In this document: positions 35,160 to 43,722 of the stretch, in pieces
How positions within the stretch are numbered: the stretch's first letter is position 1
How the letters are laid out: every line of letters starts with the position of its first letter
Source of the DNA: UBA1181 sp963619325
GTDB lineage: Bacteria > Bacteroidota > Bacteroidia > Bacteroidales > Paludibacteraceae
Length of the DNA: 64,000 bases
Assembly: GCA_963619325.1 (NCBI GenBank)
Contig: CAVEVQ010000002.1
Span: 43,882 to 107,881 of the forward strand
Reading direction: 5' to 3'
The notes under the pieces: generated by a model
Databases searched by the model: none
What the model saw: the letters and a program-made list of their open reading frames with translations, nothing else
What the model was told of the DNA's origin: nothing
Translations under genes and position numbers: made by a program

Positions 35160-35567
35160 ATGGGCAAAAGAAAAAGAAACGCAGCAGATGCGATAAAAGA
35201 GGCTCGCAAATCGCTTTACTTCGCAAAGATGAATGATATCCCATCATCGCCACGTAAAATGCGTCTTGTTGTGGATTTGATTAGAGGTATGGAAGCTCAA
35301 AAGGCTTTGGCTGTGCTTAGATATTCAAAGAAAGACGCGTCAAATCGCTTGGAGAAACTTCTCCTTTCTGCGATTGCGAATTGGGAGCAAAAGAATGATA
35401 GAAAAGCGGACAGCGGTGAGTTGTTTGTAAGTAAGATCTATGTGGATGAGGGAAAGACATTGAAAAGACTTCGTCCAGCACCACAGGGAAGAGGTTATAG
35501 AATACGTAAACGCTCTAACCATGTGACTATTTTCGTAGATTCTATTAATAACGATAGCCAAAATTAA
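35160..35567 (+). CDS. rplV: Ribosomal protein L22
   Basis: L22 reaches into the exit tunnel with a long beta-hairpin. The 135-residue protein has SSPRKMRLVVDLIRGMEAQKAL in the core and the hairpin with LKRLRPAPQGRGYRIRKRSNHVTIFV. About 20 residues at the start extend beyond E. coli L22, which is common in Bacteroidota. Confidence 0.97.
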   Translation: MGKRKRNAADAIKEARKSLYFAKMNDIPSSPRKMRLVVDLIRGMEAQKALAVLRYSKKDASNRLEKLLLSAIANWEQKNDRKADSGELFVSKIYVDEGKTLKRLRPAPQGRGYRIRKRSNHVTIFVDSINNDSQN

Positions 35568-35573
35568 TTGTAG

Positions 35574-36302
35574 ATGGGACAGAAAGTTAATCCAGTTAGT
35601 AACCGTTTGGGAATCATCAAAGGTTGGGATTCAAATTGGTTCGGAGGAAAAAAATATGGAGATAAGATCTTAGAGGATGCTAAGATCAGAAAGTATCTTA
35701 ACGCCCGTCTTGCAAAGGCTAGTGTTTCAAAGATAGTTATCGAGAGAACTATGAAGATGATTACCATTACTGTATGTACATCTCGTCCAGGTGTCATCAT
35801 TGGTAAAGGTGGTCAAGAGGTAGAAAAGTTGAAGGATGAGCTGAAGAAAATCACTGGTAAGGAGATTCAGATCAACATCTTCGAGATTAAGAAACCTGAC
35901 TTAGATGCGATGATTGTTGCTAGCAACATAGCACGTCAGGTTGAAGGGAAAATCGCATATCGTCGTGCTACGAAGACTGCGATTTCTCAGACTATGCGTA
36001 TGGGCGCAGAGGGAATCAAGGTTCAGGTGTCAGGACGTTTGAATGGTGCCGAGATGGCTCGTTCAGAAATGTACAAAGAAGGAAGAACTCCTCTTCATAC
36101 ATTGCGTGCAGACATTGATTATGCTCAGACAGAAGCTTTGACAAAAGTCGGTCTAATTGGCATTAAGGTTTGGATTTGTCGTGGTGAAGTGTACGGAAAG
36201 AGAGATTTGACTCCTAACTTTGCAGCTTCTAAGGAGATGAACAGAAACGGAAATGCTCCTGCCGCTGGTAAGCCACAAGGCTTCAAGAGAAAAAAGAAGT
36301 AA
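35574..36302 (+). CDS. rpsC: Ribosomal protein S3
   Basis: S3 lies at the mRNA entry channel and has mRNA helicase activity with S4 and S5. The 242-residue protein starts MGQKVNPVSNRLGIIKGWDS, has the type II KH motif RPGVIIGKGGQEVEKL, and ends with GVKVQVSGRLNGAEMARSE-type and LIGIKVWICRGEV elements plus a basic tail. It starts seven bases after rplV. Confidence 0.98.
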   Translation: MGQKVNPVSNRLGIIKGWDSNWFGGKKYGDKILEDAKIRKYLNARLAKASVSKIVIERTMKMITITVCTSRPGVIIGKGGQEVEKLKDELKKITGKEIQINIFEIKKPDLDAMIVASNIARQVEGKIAYRRATKTAISQTMRMGAEGIKVQVSGRLNGAEMARSEMYKEGRTPLHTLRADIDYAQTEALTKVGLIGIKVWICRGEVYGKRDLTPNFAASKEMNRNGNAPAAGKPQGFKRKKK

Positions 36303-36331
36303 TTCTGTTAACGAATTAGATTTTAGGAAAA

Positions 36332-36766
36332 ATGTTACAACCAAAGAAAACAAAGTTCAGAAGACAGCAGAAAGGACGCATGAAGGGTAACGCTCAGCGT
36401 GGAAACCAGCTTGCATTCGGTTCTTTCGGAATCAAGGTCTTGGAGTCAAAATGGATTACTGGTCGTCAGATAGAGGCTGCTCGTGTTGCTGTTACCCGTT
36501 ATATGCAGAGACAAGGAAAGATTTGGATTAGAATCTTCCCAGACAAGCCTATCACCAAAAAGCCAGCAGACGTACGTATGGGTAAAGGAAAAGGTGCACC
36601 AGAGGGATTTGTTGCCCCTGTAACTCCAGGACGTATTGTAATAGAAGTAGAGGGCGTGTCATTTGATGTGGCTAAAGAGGCGTTGCGTTTGGCCGCACAA
36701 AAGTTGCCAGTTACTACAAAGTTTGTTGTTAGACGCGACTATGATGCTCAAAACCAAAACTTGTAA
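36332..36766 (+). CDS. rplP: Ribosomal protein L16
   Basis: L16 organises the A-site region of the 50S subunit. The 144-residue protein begins MLQPKKTKFRRQQKGRMKG and contains WIRIFPDKPITKKPADVRMG followed by GKGKGAPEGFVAPVTPGRI, the highly conserved tip that contacts tRNA. Confidence 0.98.
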   Translation: MLQPKKTKFRRQQKGRMKGNAQRGNQLAFGSFGIKVLESKWITGRQIEAARVAVTRYMQRQGKIWIRIFPDKPITKKPADVRMGKGKGAPEGFVAPVTPGRIVIEVEGVSFDVAKEALRLAAQKLPVTTKFVVRRDYDAQNQNL

Positions 36767-36772
36767 TAGATT

Positions 36773-36964
36773 ATGAAGATAGCAGAAATAAGAGAGTTAA
36801 CTACTCAGGAGTTGCAAGAGAAACTTGCGGCAGAGAAGGATTCGTTAGTTCGTTTGAAATTAACCCATGCAGTGTCTCCATTGGAAAACCCTTCTCAGTT
36901 GAAAGCTATTCGTAAGAATATTGCTCGTATGAAAACAGAGTTGAGTCTGAGAAAAAATAATTAA
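36773..36964 (+). CDS. rpmC: Ribosomal protein L29
   Basis: This small two-helix protein lies near the exit tunnel beside L23. The 63-residue sequence MKIAEIRELTTQELQEKLA...KAIRKNIARMKTEL shows the family pattern. It is placed between rplP and rpsQ as usual. Confidence 0.96.
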   Translation: MKIAEIRELTTQELQEKLAAEKDSLVRLKLTHAVSPLENPSQLKAIRKNIARMKTELSLRKNN

Positions 36965-36981
36965 TTGAGCCTGATTTGAAA

Positions 36982-37233
36982 ATGAGAAATTTAAGAAAAG
37001 AAAAGCAGGGTGTTGTAACCAGCAATAAGACTGATAAGACCATTACGGTTGCAGTTAAGTGGAAGGAGAAGCATCCTATCTATCAAAAATTCGTCAACAA
37101 GACGAAGAAATATCACGCTCACGACGAGAAGAACGAGTGCAACATCGGAGATGTCGTAAGAATAATGGAGACTCGCCCGTTGAGTAAGACTAAGAGATGG
37201 AGATTGGTAGAAATCATCGAAAGAGTTAAGTAA
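36982..37233 (+). CDS. rpsQ: Ribosomal protein S17
   Basis: S17 binds 16S rRNA early in assembly. The 83-residue protein begins MRNLRKEKQGVVTSNKTDKT and has the OB-fold sequence NECNIGDVVRIMETRPLSKTKRW. The frame can be read from a TTG two codons earlier, but the ATG at 36982 gives the normal S17 N-terminus. Confidence 0.97.
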   Translation: MRNLRKEKQGVVTSNKTDKTITVAVKWKEKHPIYQKFVNKTKKYHAHDEKNECNIGDVVRIMETRPLSKTKRWRLVEIIERVK

Positions 37234-37234
37234 T

Positions 37235-37600
37235 ATGATACAGCAAGAGTCAAGATTAGTCGTAGCGGACAATAGCGGAGCCAAGGAAGCGTTGTGTATT
37301 CGTGTCCTCGGTGGAACAGGAAAGCGCTATGCTACAGTGGGTGACATTATCGTAGTTACGGTAAAGAGTGTGATCCCTTCAAGTGATATGAAAAAGGGTA
37401 CAGTTTCTAAGGCGGTTGTTGTAAGAACGCATAAAGAGATTAGACGTGCAGATGGTTCATATATTCGTTTCGATGATAACGCGTGTGTTCTTTTGAATGC
37501 GGCTGGCGAAATGAGAGCGAGCCGTATCTTTGGTCCTGTCGCAAGGGAACTCCGTGCTACTAACATGAAGATTGTTTCATTGGCACCCGAAGTGCTTTAA
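37235..37600 (+). CDS. rplN: Ribosomal protein L14
   Basis: L14 bridges the subunits with L19 and S12. The 121-residue protein begins MIQQESRLVVADNSGAKEAL and ends with MKIVSLAPEVL. It starts one base after the rpsQ stop. The family is nearly invariant in length (120-122). Confidence 0.98.
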   Translation: MIQQESRLVVADNSGAKEALCIRVLGGTGKRYATVGDIIVVTVKSVIPSSDMKKGTVSKAVVVRTHKEIRRADGSYIRFDDNACVLLNAAGEMRASRIFGPVARELRATNMKIVSLAPEVL

Positions 37601-37616
37601 TTACTATTTTACGGAA

Positions 37617-37937
37617 ATGAGTAAATTACATATTAAGAAGGGTGATACAGTATATGTTAATACTGGAAGCCAAAAGGGTAGCACGGGAGTTGTTCTTAAA
37701 GTTCTTGTTAAAGAACAGAGAGCGATTGTAGAAGGTATTAATATTGTTTCTAAGGCTACAAAACCAAGCGCAAAATACCCACAAGGAGGCATTGTAAAAC
37801 AAGAAGCTCCTGTACATATTTCAAACTTGAACCTTATTGACCCAAAGAGTGGAAAGCCAACTCGTATCGGACGTCGCAAGAATGAAGAGGGAAAGACGGT
37901 TCGTTATTCTAAAAAGTCAGGGGAGGTAATTGATTAA
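37617..37937 (+). CDS. rplX: Ribosomal protein L24
   Basis: L24 initiates 50S assembly. The 106-residue protein begins MSKLHIKKGDTVYVNTGSQKG with its KOW motif (GSTGVVLKVL) and includes GIVKQEAPVHISNLNLIDP. An upstream in-frame extension overlaps rplN and is not part of the family, so I start at the ATG at 37617. Confidence 0.97.
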   Translation: MSKLHIKKGDTVYVNTGSQKGSTGVVLKVLVKEQRAIVEGINIVSKATKPSAKYPQGGIVKQEAPVHISNLNLIDPKSGKPTRIGRRKNEEGKTVRYSKKSGEVID

Positions 37938-37938
37938 T

Positions 37939-38490
37939 ATGAATACAGCTAGTTTAAAGAAAGATTACGCTGAGCGTATCGTTCCTTCTTTGATGAAGGA
38001 GTTCAACTACAAAACGGTTATGCAGGTCCCTGTACTTGAGAAAATCGTGATTAACGAAGGGTTAGGTCAAGCAGTAGCAGACAAGAAGATTATTGATGTC
38101 GCTATCAATGAGTTGACTGCAATCTCAGGACAGAAGGCAATCGCGACTTACTCAAAGAAGGATATATCTAACTTTAAGGTACGTAAGGGAATGCCAATCG
38201 GTGTTCGTGTCACATTGCGGAGAGAGAAGATGTACGAGTTCATGGAGAGATTGATTCGTGTATCTTTGCCACGTGTGAGAGACTTCAAGGGTATTGAGTC
38301 TAAGTTTGATGGAAGAGGTAACTATACTTTGGGAATAGACGAGCAAATCATTTTCCCAGAAATAAATATTGATTCTATACAGAAAATGTTAGGAATGAAT
38401 ATTACCTTTGTAACCTCTGCAAAAACAGACGAGGAAGGTTACGCTCTCTTGAAGGAGTTCGGTTTACCGTTTAAAAATGCTAAAAAGTAA
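37939..38490 (+). CDS. rplE: Ribosomal protein L5
   Basis: L5 carries 5S rRNA in the central protuberance. The 183-residue protein has MQVPVLEKIVINEGLGQA, GQKAIATYSKKDISNFKVRKGMP-type and LPRVRDFKGIESKFDGRGNYTLGI elements. The start ATG at 37939 lies just after the rplX stop and 11 bases behind GGAGGT; an in-frame TTG at 37930 is less likely. Confidence 0.97.
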   Translation: MNTASLKKDYAERIVPSLMKEFNYKTVMQVPVLEKIVINEGLGQAVADKKIIDVAINELTAISGQKAIATYSKKDISNFKVRKGMPIGVRVTLRREKMYEFMERLIRVSLPRVRDFKGIESKFDGRGNYTLGIDEQIIFPEINIDSIQKMLGMNITFVTSAKTDEEGYALLKEFGLPFKNAKK

Positions 38491-38495
38491 AGATA

Positions 38496-38765
38496 ATGGC
38501 AAAAGAATCAATGAAGGCTCGTGAGGTAAAACGAGCAAAACTTTGCGCCAAATATGCAGAAAAAAGGGCACGCTTGAAAGCTGAAGGTGATTACGAGGGT
38601 TTGCAAGCGCTCCCTCGTAACGCATCGCCAGTACGTAAGCATAATAGATGTGAGCTTACTGGAAGACCGAGAGGTTATATGCGTCAGTTTGGCATCTCTA
38701 GAATTCAATTCAGAGAGATGGCTTCTGCTGGTTTGATTCCGGGCGTAAAGAAAGCAAGCTGGTAA
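38496..38765 (+). CDS. rpsN: Ribosomal protein S14, zinc-free form
   Basis: S14 is part of the 30S head. The 89-residue protein is the long form without the CxxC zinc ribbon: LPRNASPVRKHNRCELTGRP replaces it, and RGYMRQFGISRIQFREMASAGLIPGVKKASW follows. It starts five bases after rplE. After it comes a 52-base gap with a strong hairpin. Confidence 0.97.
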   Translation: MAKESMKAREVKRAKLCAKYAEKRARLKAEGDYEGLQALPRNASPVRKHNRCELTGRPRGYMRQFGISRIQFREMASAGLIPGVKKASW

Positions 38766-38780
38766 AAAATAGTGTTAAAT

Positions 38781-38803
38781 ATTGTCGGGGCATCCCGATC
38801 AAT
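38781..38803 (+). ncRNA. Hairpin upstream of rpsH, candidate translational control element
   Basis: ATTG-TCGGG (38781-38789) pairs with CCCGA-(T)-CAAT (38794-38803) around a GCAT loop, nine pairs with one bulged T. It is the only GC-rich hairpin in the spc part and ends 14 bases before the S8 start codon. S8 is a known autoregulator in E. coli, though at a site near rplE. Function here is inference. Confidence 0.4.
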
Positions 38804-38817
38804 TTAATTAATTAATC

Positions 38818-39216
38818 ATGACAGATCCAATAGCAGATTATCTAACGAGAGTTAGAAATGCGATTCAAGCAAAACACAGAGTGCTTGAGATTCCATCTTC
38901 AAACTTGAAGAAGGAAATTACGAAGATATTACTCGATAAGGGTTATATCTTAAACTACAAGTTCGAGAACGATGGGACTCCAAAAAGTTCTATCAAGATT
39001 GCTTTGAAGTATGATCCAGTCAACAAGGTTAATGCAATCAAGGGGTTGAAAAGAATTTCAACTCCAGGTTTGCGTAAATATGTTGGATATAAGGATATGC
39101 CAAAAGTATTGAATGGTTTAGGAATTGCCATTCTATCAACATCAAAAGGCGTGATGACTGACAAAGAGGCACGCGACCTTAAAATTGGTGGTGAAGTTTT
39201 GTGTTACATCTATTAA
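38818..39216 (+). CDS. rpsH: Ribosomal protein S8
   Basis: S8 binds helix 21 of 16S rRNA and in E. coli represses the spc operon. The 132-residue protein begins MTDPIADYLTRVRNAIQAKH and ends with ILSTSKGVMTDKEARDLKIGGEVLCYIY, both diagnostic. Confidence 0.98.
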   Translation: MTDPIADYLTRVRNAIQAKHRVLEIPSSNLKKEITKILLDKGYILNYKFENDGTPKSSIKIALKYDPVNKVNAIKGLKRISTPGLRKYVGYKDMPKVLNGLGIAILSTSKGVMTDKEARDLKIGGEVLCYIY

Positions 39217-39232
39217 TGGGGAGGAATTGTAA

Positions 39233-39787
39233 ATGTCAAGAATAGGAAAATTACCAATTAGTGTTCCTTCAGGTGTTACAGTTTCTTACAAGGATAATGT
39301 TGTAACCGTAAAAGGTCCTAAGGGAGAGTTGTCGCAGGCAATAAATCCAAACATTAGTGTAGAAGTTAAGGATGGGCAAATCTCTTTTACTCGTCCATCG
39401 GACGAACCTAATGTACGCGCAATGCATGGATTGTATCGTGCTTTGGTAAATAACATGGTAGTAGGAGTATCTGAGGGTTACAAGAAAGAATTGGAGCTTG
39501 TCGGAGTTGGATACCGTGTGTCAAACCAGGGTCAGGTAATAGAGTTTGCTTTAGGATATACACATAATATCTTCTTACAATTACCCAAAGAGATAAAGAT
39601 TGAGACTAAGAGTGAAAGAAATCAAAATCCTTTGGTAATCCTTGAAAGTTGTGATAAGCAATTATTAGGTCAGGTTTGTGCAAAGATTCGTACTTTCCGT
39701 AAGCCAGAGCCATATAAGGGTAAAGGTGTTAAGTTCGTTGGCGAGCAGATTCGTCGTAAGGCTGGTAAATCGGCTGGTGCAAAGTAA
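39233..39787 (+). CDS. rplF: Ribosomal protein L6
   Basis: L6 is near the sarcin-ricin loop and the factor binding site. The 184-residue protein begins MSRIGKLPISVPSGVTVSYK, has two repeated domains, and ends with RKPEPYKGKGVKFVGEQIRRKAGKS. GAGGAATTGTAA precedes the start. Confidence 0.98.
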   Translation: MSRIGKLPISVPSGVTVSYKDNVVTVKGPKGELSQAINPNISVEVKDGQISFTRPSDEPNVRAMHGLYRALVNNMVVGVSEGYKKELELVGVGYRVSNQGQVIEFALGYTHNIFLQLPKEIKIETKSERNQNPLVILESCDKQLLGQVCAKIRTFRKPEPYKGKGVKFVGEQIRRKAGKSAGAK

Positions 39788-39808
39788 TTTGATTAAAAGA
39801 AAATTATT

Positions 39809-40162
39809 ATGACTTCAAAGATAGAAAGAAGAGCAAAGATCAAAAGAGCCATACGTGGGAAGATTTCCGGATCTGCTGCACGTCCTCGTTTGACTGTTTT
39901 TAGAAGTAACAAGCAAATCTATGCTCAACTTATCAGTGATGATAATGAGAAAGGTTCTGTTACATTGGCAGCTGCCGATTCTACTAAGTTTACTGAGAAG
40001 GTAACGAAGAAAGAACAAGCTGCGAAAGTTGGTGAATTGATAGCAAAGAAGGCGCAAGAAGCTGGAATTACAGAAGTGGTTTTTGACCGTAATGGTTACC
40101 TATACCATGGAAGAATTCAAGAATTGGCGGACGCTGCTCGTAAGGGTGGACTTAAATTTTAA
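39809..40162 (+). CDS. rplR: Ribosomal protein L18
   Basis: L18 binds 5S rRNA with L5. The 117-residue protein has RIKRAIRGKISGSAARPRLTVFRSNKQIYAQ-type sequence near the start and FDRNGYLYHGRIQELADAARKGGLKF at the end, as the family does. Confidence 0.97.
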   Translation: MTSKIERRAKIKRAIRGKISGSAARPRLTVFRSNKQIYAQLISDDNEKGSVTLAAADSTKFTEKVTKKEQAAKVGELIAKKAQEAGITEVVFDRNGYLYHGRIQELADAARKGGLKF

Positions 40163-40168
40163 TGGATT

Positions 40169-40684
40169 ATGGCAGAAAATAATAAGGTAAAGTCGACAAA
40201 CGATTTGGAACTGAAAGATAGATTGGTTGCCATTAATCGTGTAACGAAAGTCACAAAGGGAGGTCGTACGTTCAGTTTCGCTGCGATTGTTGTAGTAGGA
40301 AATGGAGAAGGAGTCGTAGGTTACGGACTTGGAAAAGCGAGCGAGGTAACTGCGGCTATTGCAAAGGGAGTAGAAATGGCTAAGAAGAACTTGGTAAAGG
40401 TTCCGATTTTGAAAGGTACTATTCCTCATGAGCAAGAGTCAAAGTTTGGTGGAGCTAACGTTTTGTTGAGACCAGCTTCTCAAGGTACAGGAGTAAAGGC
40501 AGGAGGTGCTATGCGTGCTGTACTTGAAAGTGTGGGCGTAACTGATGTGTTGGCGAAATCAAAAGGTTCATCTAATCCACACAATTTGGTAAAGGCTACA
40601 ATTTTGGCATTGTCAGAGTTGCGTGATCCTTATACGGTTGCACAGAATCGTGGTGTATCTTTGGAAAAAGTGTTTAAAGGTTAA
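40169..40684 (+). CDS. rpsE: Ribosomal protein S5
   Basis: S5 shapes the mRNA entry tunnel and affects decoding accuracy. The 171-residue protein has LKDRLVAINRVTKVTKGGRTFSF-type and VVGNGEGVVGYGLGKASEV sequence, then HEQESKFGGANVLLRPASQGTG and the C-terminal NPHNLVKATILAL. Confidence 0.98.
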   Translation: MAENNKVKSTNDLELKDRLVAINRVTKVTKGGRTFSFAAIVVVGNGEGVVGYGLGKASEVTAAIAKGVEMAKKNLVKVPILKGTIPHEQESKFGGANVLLRPASQGTGVKAGGAMRAVLESVGVTDVLAKSKGSSNPHNLVKATILALSELRDPYTVAQNRGVSLEKVFKG

Positions 40685-40695
40685 TCTTAGGAATT

Positions 40696-40869
40696 ATGGC
40701 AACAATAAAGATTAGACAAGTCAGAAGTAAGATTAAATGTCCTAAGAACCAAAAGGCTACGTTAGCGGCATTGGGGCTTAAGAAGATCAACGATGTAGTT
40801 GAGCATGAGGACAATGAATCCATCAGAGGGATGGTGAATACGGTAAAGCACCTTGTGGTAGTAGAATAG
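40696..40869 (+). CDS. rpmD: Ribosomal protein L30
   Basis: This short gene encodes 57 residues (MATIKIRQVRSKIKCPKNQK at the start, ending GMVNTVKHLVVVE). The order rpsE-rpmD-rplO and the family sequence RSKIKCPKNQKATLAALGL make the identification secure. L30 is a small 50S protein near the 5S rRNA region. Confidence 0.96.
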   Translation: MATIKIRQVRSKIKCPKNQKATLAALGLKKINDVVEHEDNESIRGMVNTVKHLVVVE

Positions 40870-40896
40870 TATTTTAAAACGTTAAAGATTTTAGAA

Positions 40897-41349
40897 ATGG
40901 ATTTAAGTAATTTGAAACCTGCAGCAGGTTCTACGAAGACGAGAAAGAGAATTGGACGTGGTCCAGGTTCTGGTCTTGGTGGTACATCTACTAGAGGTCA
41001 TAAAGGTGCGAAATCTCGTTCTGGATATTCAAGGAAAATTGGATTCGAGGGAGGACAGATGCCTTTGCAAAGACGTTTGCCTAAGTTTGGTTTCAAGAAT
41101 ATCAACCGTGTAGAATATAAGGCTGTAAATCTTGAGACGATTCAGAAATTGGCTAGTGAAAAAGGATTGACTACAATCGGTTTTGACGAGTTGTTGGCAG
41201 CACGCTTGATTTCAAAGAAATCGTTGGTGAAGGTATTGGCAACTGGTGAATTAACTTCGAAATTAACTGTATCTGCACATGCGTTCTCTGCGTCTGCGAA
41301 AGCGGCTATTGAGGCACAAGGAGGATCTGTTGTAATTATTGAGAAATAA
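40897..41349 (+). CDS. rplO: Ribosomal protein L15
   Basis: L15 helps in late 50S assembly. The 150-residue protein starts MDLSNLKPAAGSTKTRKRIG, then RGPGSGLGGTSTRGHKGAKSRSG, and contains FEGGQMPLQRRLPKFGFKN. Its stop overlaps the secY start by one base. Confidence 0.98.
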   Translation: MDLSNLKPAAGSTKTRKRIGRGPGSGLGGTSTRGHKGAKSRSGYSRKIGFEGGQMPLQRRLPKFGFKNINRVEYKAVNLETIQKLASEKGLTTIGFDELLAARLISKKSLVKVLATGELTSKLTVSAHAFSASAKAAIEAQGGSVVIIEK

Positions 41350-42695
41350 TGAAGAAGCTGATTGAAACAATTAAAAATATTTACAGGATTGCGGATCTTC
41401 GGACTCGCATCCTGATAACAGTTTTATTTGTTTTAATATATCGCTTTGGTTCGTTTGTTGTCCTTCCTGGTATTGACCCTGCTGCGTTGACAAAATTGAG
41501 TGAGCAAACGAGTTCTGGATTAATGGCTCTCTTGGATATGTTTTCAGGAGGAGCCTTTTCCAATGCATCTATTTTTGCTCTTGGTATTATGCCGTATATT
41601 TCGGCGTCTATCGTTATTCAGTTGTTGACGATTGCTGTTCCCTCTTTTCAGAAGAAACAGAGCGAGGGTGAGAGTGGACGAAAGAAGATACAGCAATACA
41701 CGAGATATCTGACTGTCTTGATTTTGTTATTGCAAGGACCTTCGTATTTGGTCAATCTTTCTATGCAAATGACGGCTGCAGGATCAGCGCTTCCGGCAGG
41801 ATGGTGGTTCAAGATTTCATCTACCATCATTTTGTGTGCGGGAAGTATGTTTGTGATGTGGTTGGGCGAGCGTATTACAGATAAAGGTGTTGGAAACGGT
41901 ATTTCGTTCATCATTTTGGTGGGTATTATCGCAAGATTCCCAAGTGCAATAACCCAAGAGTTTGCTTCATGTTTAAACCAAGCAGGAGGTGGATTGATTA
42001 AGTTTTTGCTCGAGATAGTTTTCTTGTTCATTGTTGCAGCAGCGGCAGTTTTGTTGGTGCAGGGAATAAGAAAGGTGCCAGTACAGTATGCGAAGAGGAT
42101 GGAGAATGGGCAGCAGTATGGTGGCGTAAGAAACTACATACCGTTAAAGGTCAATGCTGCGGGAGTAATGCCAATCATTTTTGCGCAGGCTATTATGTTC
42201 ATTCCGTTGTCTGTCGCTCCTTGGTTTATGTCTGAGGGTGCAGATGGAGGTGTTTTGTTAAATACACTTCGTGATACGAATGGATTTTGGTACAATTTCG
42301 TATTTGCTGTTTTGATTATTCTGTTTACGTATTTGTATACGGCTATAACAATTAATCCGAACAAAATGTCGGAGGAGATGAAGCGTAATAATGGGTTTAT
42401 CCCAGGAGTAAAACCTGGTTCTCCGACTGCGGAGTACCTTGATACGATTATGTCTCGTATCACTCTACCAGGTGCTATTTTCCTTGCTATTATCGCTATT
42501 TTGCCTGCGATTGTCAGCTTGTTTGGAGTAACGATGCAGTTTTCACATTTCTTTGGTGGAACCTCCTTGTTGATTATTGTTGGAGTTGTGTTGGATACTT
42601 TGCAGCAAGTAGAGAGTCATCTTTTGATGCATCATTACGACGGACTGATGGAGAGTGGACGAATTAGAGGACGTTCTGGTCAGTCAGCCTATTAA
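41349..42695 (+). CDS. secY: Preprotein translocase subunit SecY
   Basis: SecY is the channel of the general secretion pathway. The 448-residue protein has ten predicted membrane helices, the SecY signature GIMPYISASIVIQLL near residue 78 and TDKGVGNGISFIILVGII near residue 178, and the cytoplasmic loop KPGSPTAEYLDTIMSRIT. All T9SS substrates and lipoproteins in this window first need it. It is coupled to rplO through TAATG. Confidence 0.98.
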   Translation: MKKLIETIKNIYRIADLRTRILITVLFVLIYRFGSFVVLPGIDPAALTKLSEQTSSGLMALLDMFSGGAFSNASIFALGIMPYISASIVIQLLTIAVPSFQKKQSEGESGRKKIQQYTRYLTVLILLLQGPSYLVNLSMQMTAAGSALPAGWWFKISSTIILCAGSMFVMWLGERITDKGVGNGISFIILVGIIARFPSAITQEFASCLNQAGGGLIKFLLEIVFLFIVAAAAVLLVQGIRKVPVQYAKRMENGQQYGGVRNYIPLKVNAAGVMPIIFAQAIMFIPLSVAPWFMSEGADGGVLLNTLRDTNGFWYNFVFAVLIILFTYLYTAITINPNKMSEEMKRNNGFIPGVKPGSPTAEYLDTIMSRITLPGAIFLAIIAILPAIVSLFGVTMQFSHFFGGTSLLIIVGVVLDTLQQVESHLLMHHYDGLMESGRIRGRSGQSAY

Positions 42696-42703
42696 AATTT
42701 GAA

Positions 42704-43486
42704 ATGATATATTTGAAGACGGACGAGGAAGTTGAGCTGATAAGGGAAAGTAATTTGTTGGTTGCGAAGACACTCGCAGAGGTTGGCAAGAATGTTAAAC
42801 CTGGAATTACTACTTTACAGTTGGATAGAATCGCTGAGGAATTCATACGATCGAATGGGGGGGTGCCAAGTTTCCTTGGGTATGCTGGTTTCCCCAATTC
42901 GATTTGTACATCTGTCAATGAGCAGGTTGTTCATGGGATTCCGTCAAATAAACCGTTGAAAGAAGGAGACATTGTTTCTGTAGATTGTGGTGCTTTAAAG
43001 AATGGATTCCATGGAGATTCTTGTTACACTTTTTGTGTTGGGAATGTCTCTTTAGAGGTGATGAAGTTGTTAAAGGCGACAAAAAATGCACTTTCTAAAG
43101 GAATTGAAGCAGCAGTAGCAGGAGCAAGGTTGGGTAACATCGGGGAGGCGATACAGACTTATTGCGAAGGAAACGGGTTTTCTGTTGTGAGGGAGTTTGT
43201 CGGGCATGGTATTGGACACGATATGCATGAGGAGCCGGTGGTGCCGAATTATGGGCGAAAGGGCAGTGGAATGAAATTGAGAGATGGAATGGTAATTGCG
43301 ATAGAGCCTATGATATGTTCTGGGAAGCGAAATGTTTATATGATGGAAGATGGGTGGACGGTAGTTACCTCGGATGGCAAATATGCTGCTCATTACGAGC
43401 ACACTTTGGTAATAAGAAGGGGAAAGTCTGAAGTTCTTTCGTCTTTTGAGTATGTCGAACAAGTTTTAGGAAAAAAAGCGATATAA
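42704..43486 (+). CDS. map: Methionine aminopeptidase, type I
   Basis: Map removes the initiator methionine. The 260-residue protein carries the metal ligands of the family: VSVDCGALKNGFHGDSCYTF (two Asp), EFVGHGIGHDMHEEP (His), IAIEPM (Glu) and the final YEHTLVI (Glu). It lacks an N-terminal extension, as type Ia enzymes do. It lies between secY and infA as in many Bacteroidota and Firmicutes. Confidence 0.97.
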   Translation: MIYLKTDEEVELIRESNLLVAKTLAEVGKNVKPGITTLQLDRIAEEFIRSNGGVPSFLGYAGFPNSICTSVNEQVVHGIPSNKPLKEGDIVSVDCGALKNGFHGDSCYTFCVGNVSLEVMKLLKATKNALSKGIEAAVAGARLGNIGEAIQTYCEGNGFSVVREFVGHGIGHDMHEEPVVPNYGRKGSGMKLRDGMVIAIEPMICSGKRNVYMMEDGWTVVTSDGKYAAHYEHTLVIRRGKSEVLSSFEYVEQVLGKKAI

Positions 43487-43488
43487 AG

Positions 43489-43707
43489 ATGGCAAAGCAA
43501 GCAGCTATAGAGCAAGATGGAACAATAGTAGAAGCGTTGTCGAATGCTATGTTCCGAGTAGAGTTGGAGAATGGGCATGAGATAACGGCTCATATATCTG
43601 GGAAGATGAGGATGCATTACATCAAGATCTTGCCAGGAGACAAAGTTCGTGTGGAGATGTCACCATACGATTTATCAAAAGGTCGTATAGCATTTAGATA
43701 CAAATAA
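43489..43707 (+). CDS. infA: Translation initiation factor IF-1
   Basis: IF-1 occupies the A site during initiation. The 72-residue OB-fold protein begins MAKQAAIEQDGTIVEALSNA and has the family sequence ELENGHEITAHISGKMRMHYIKILPGDKV-type core and the end YDLSKGRIAFRYK. It starts two bases after map. Confidence 0.98.
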   Translation: MAKQAAIEQDGTIVEALSNAMFRVELENGHEITAHISGKMRMHYIKILPGDKVRVEMSPYDLSKGRIAFRYK

Positions 43708-43722
43708 AAGTAATTCATAGAG

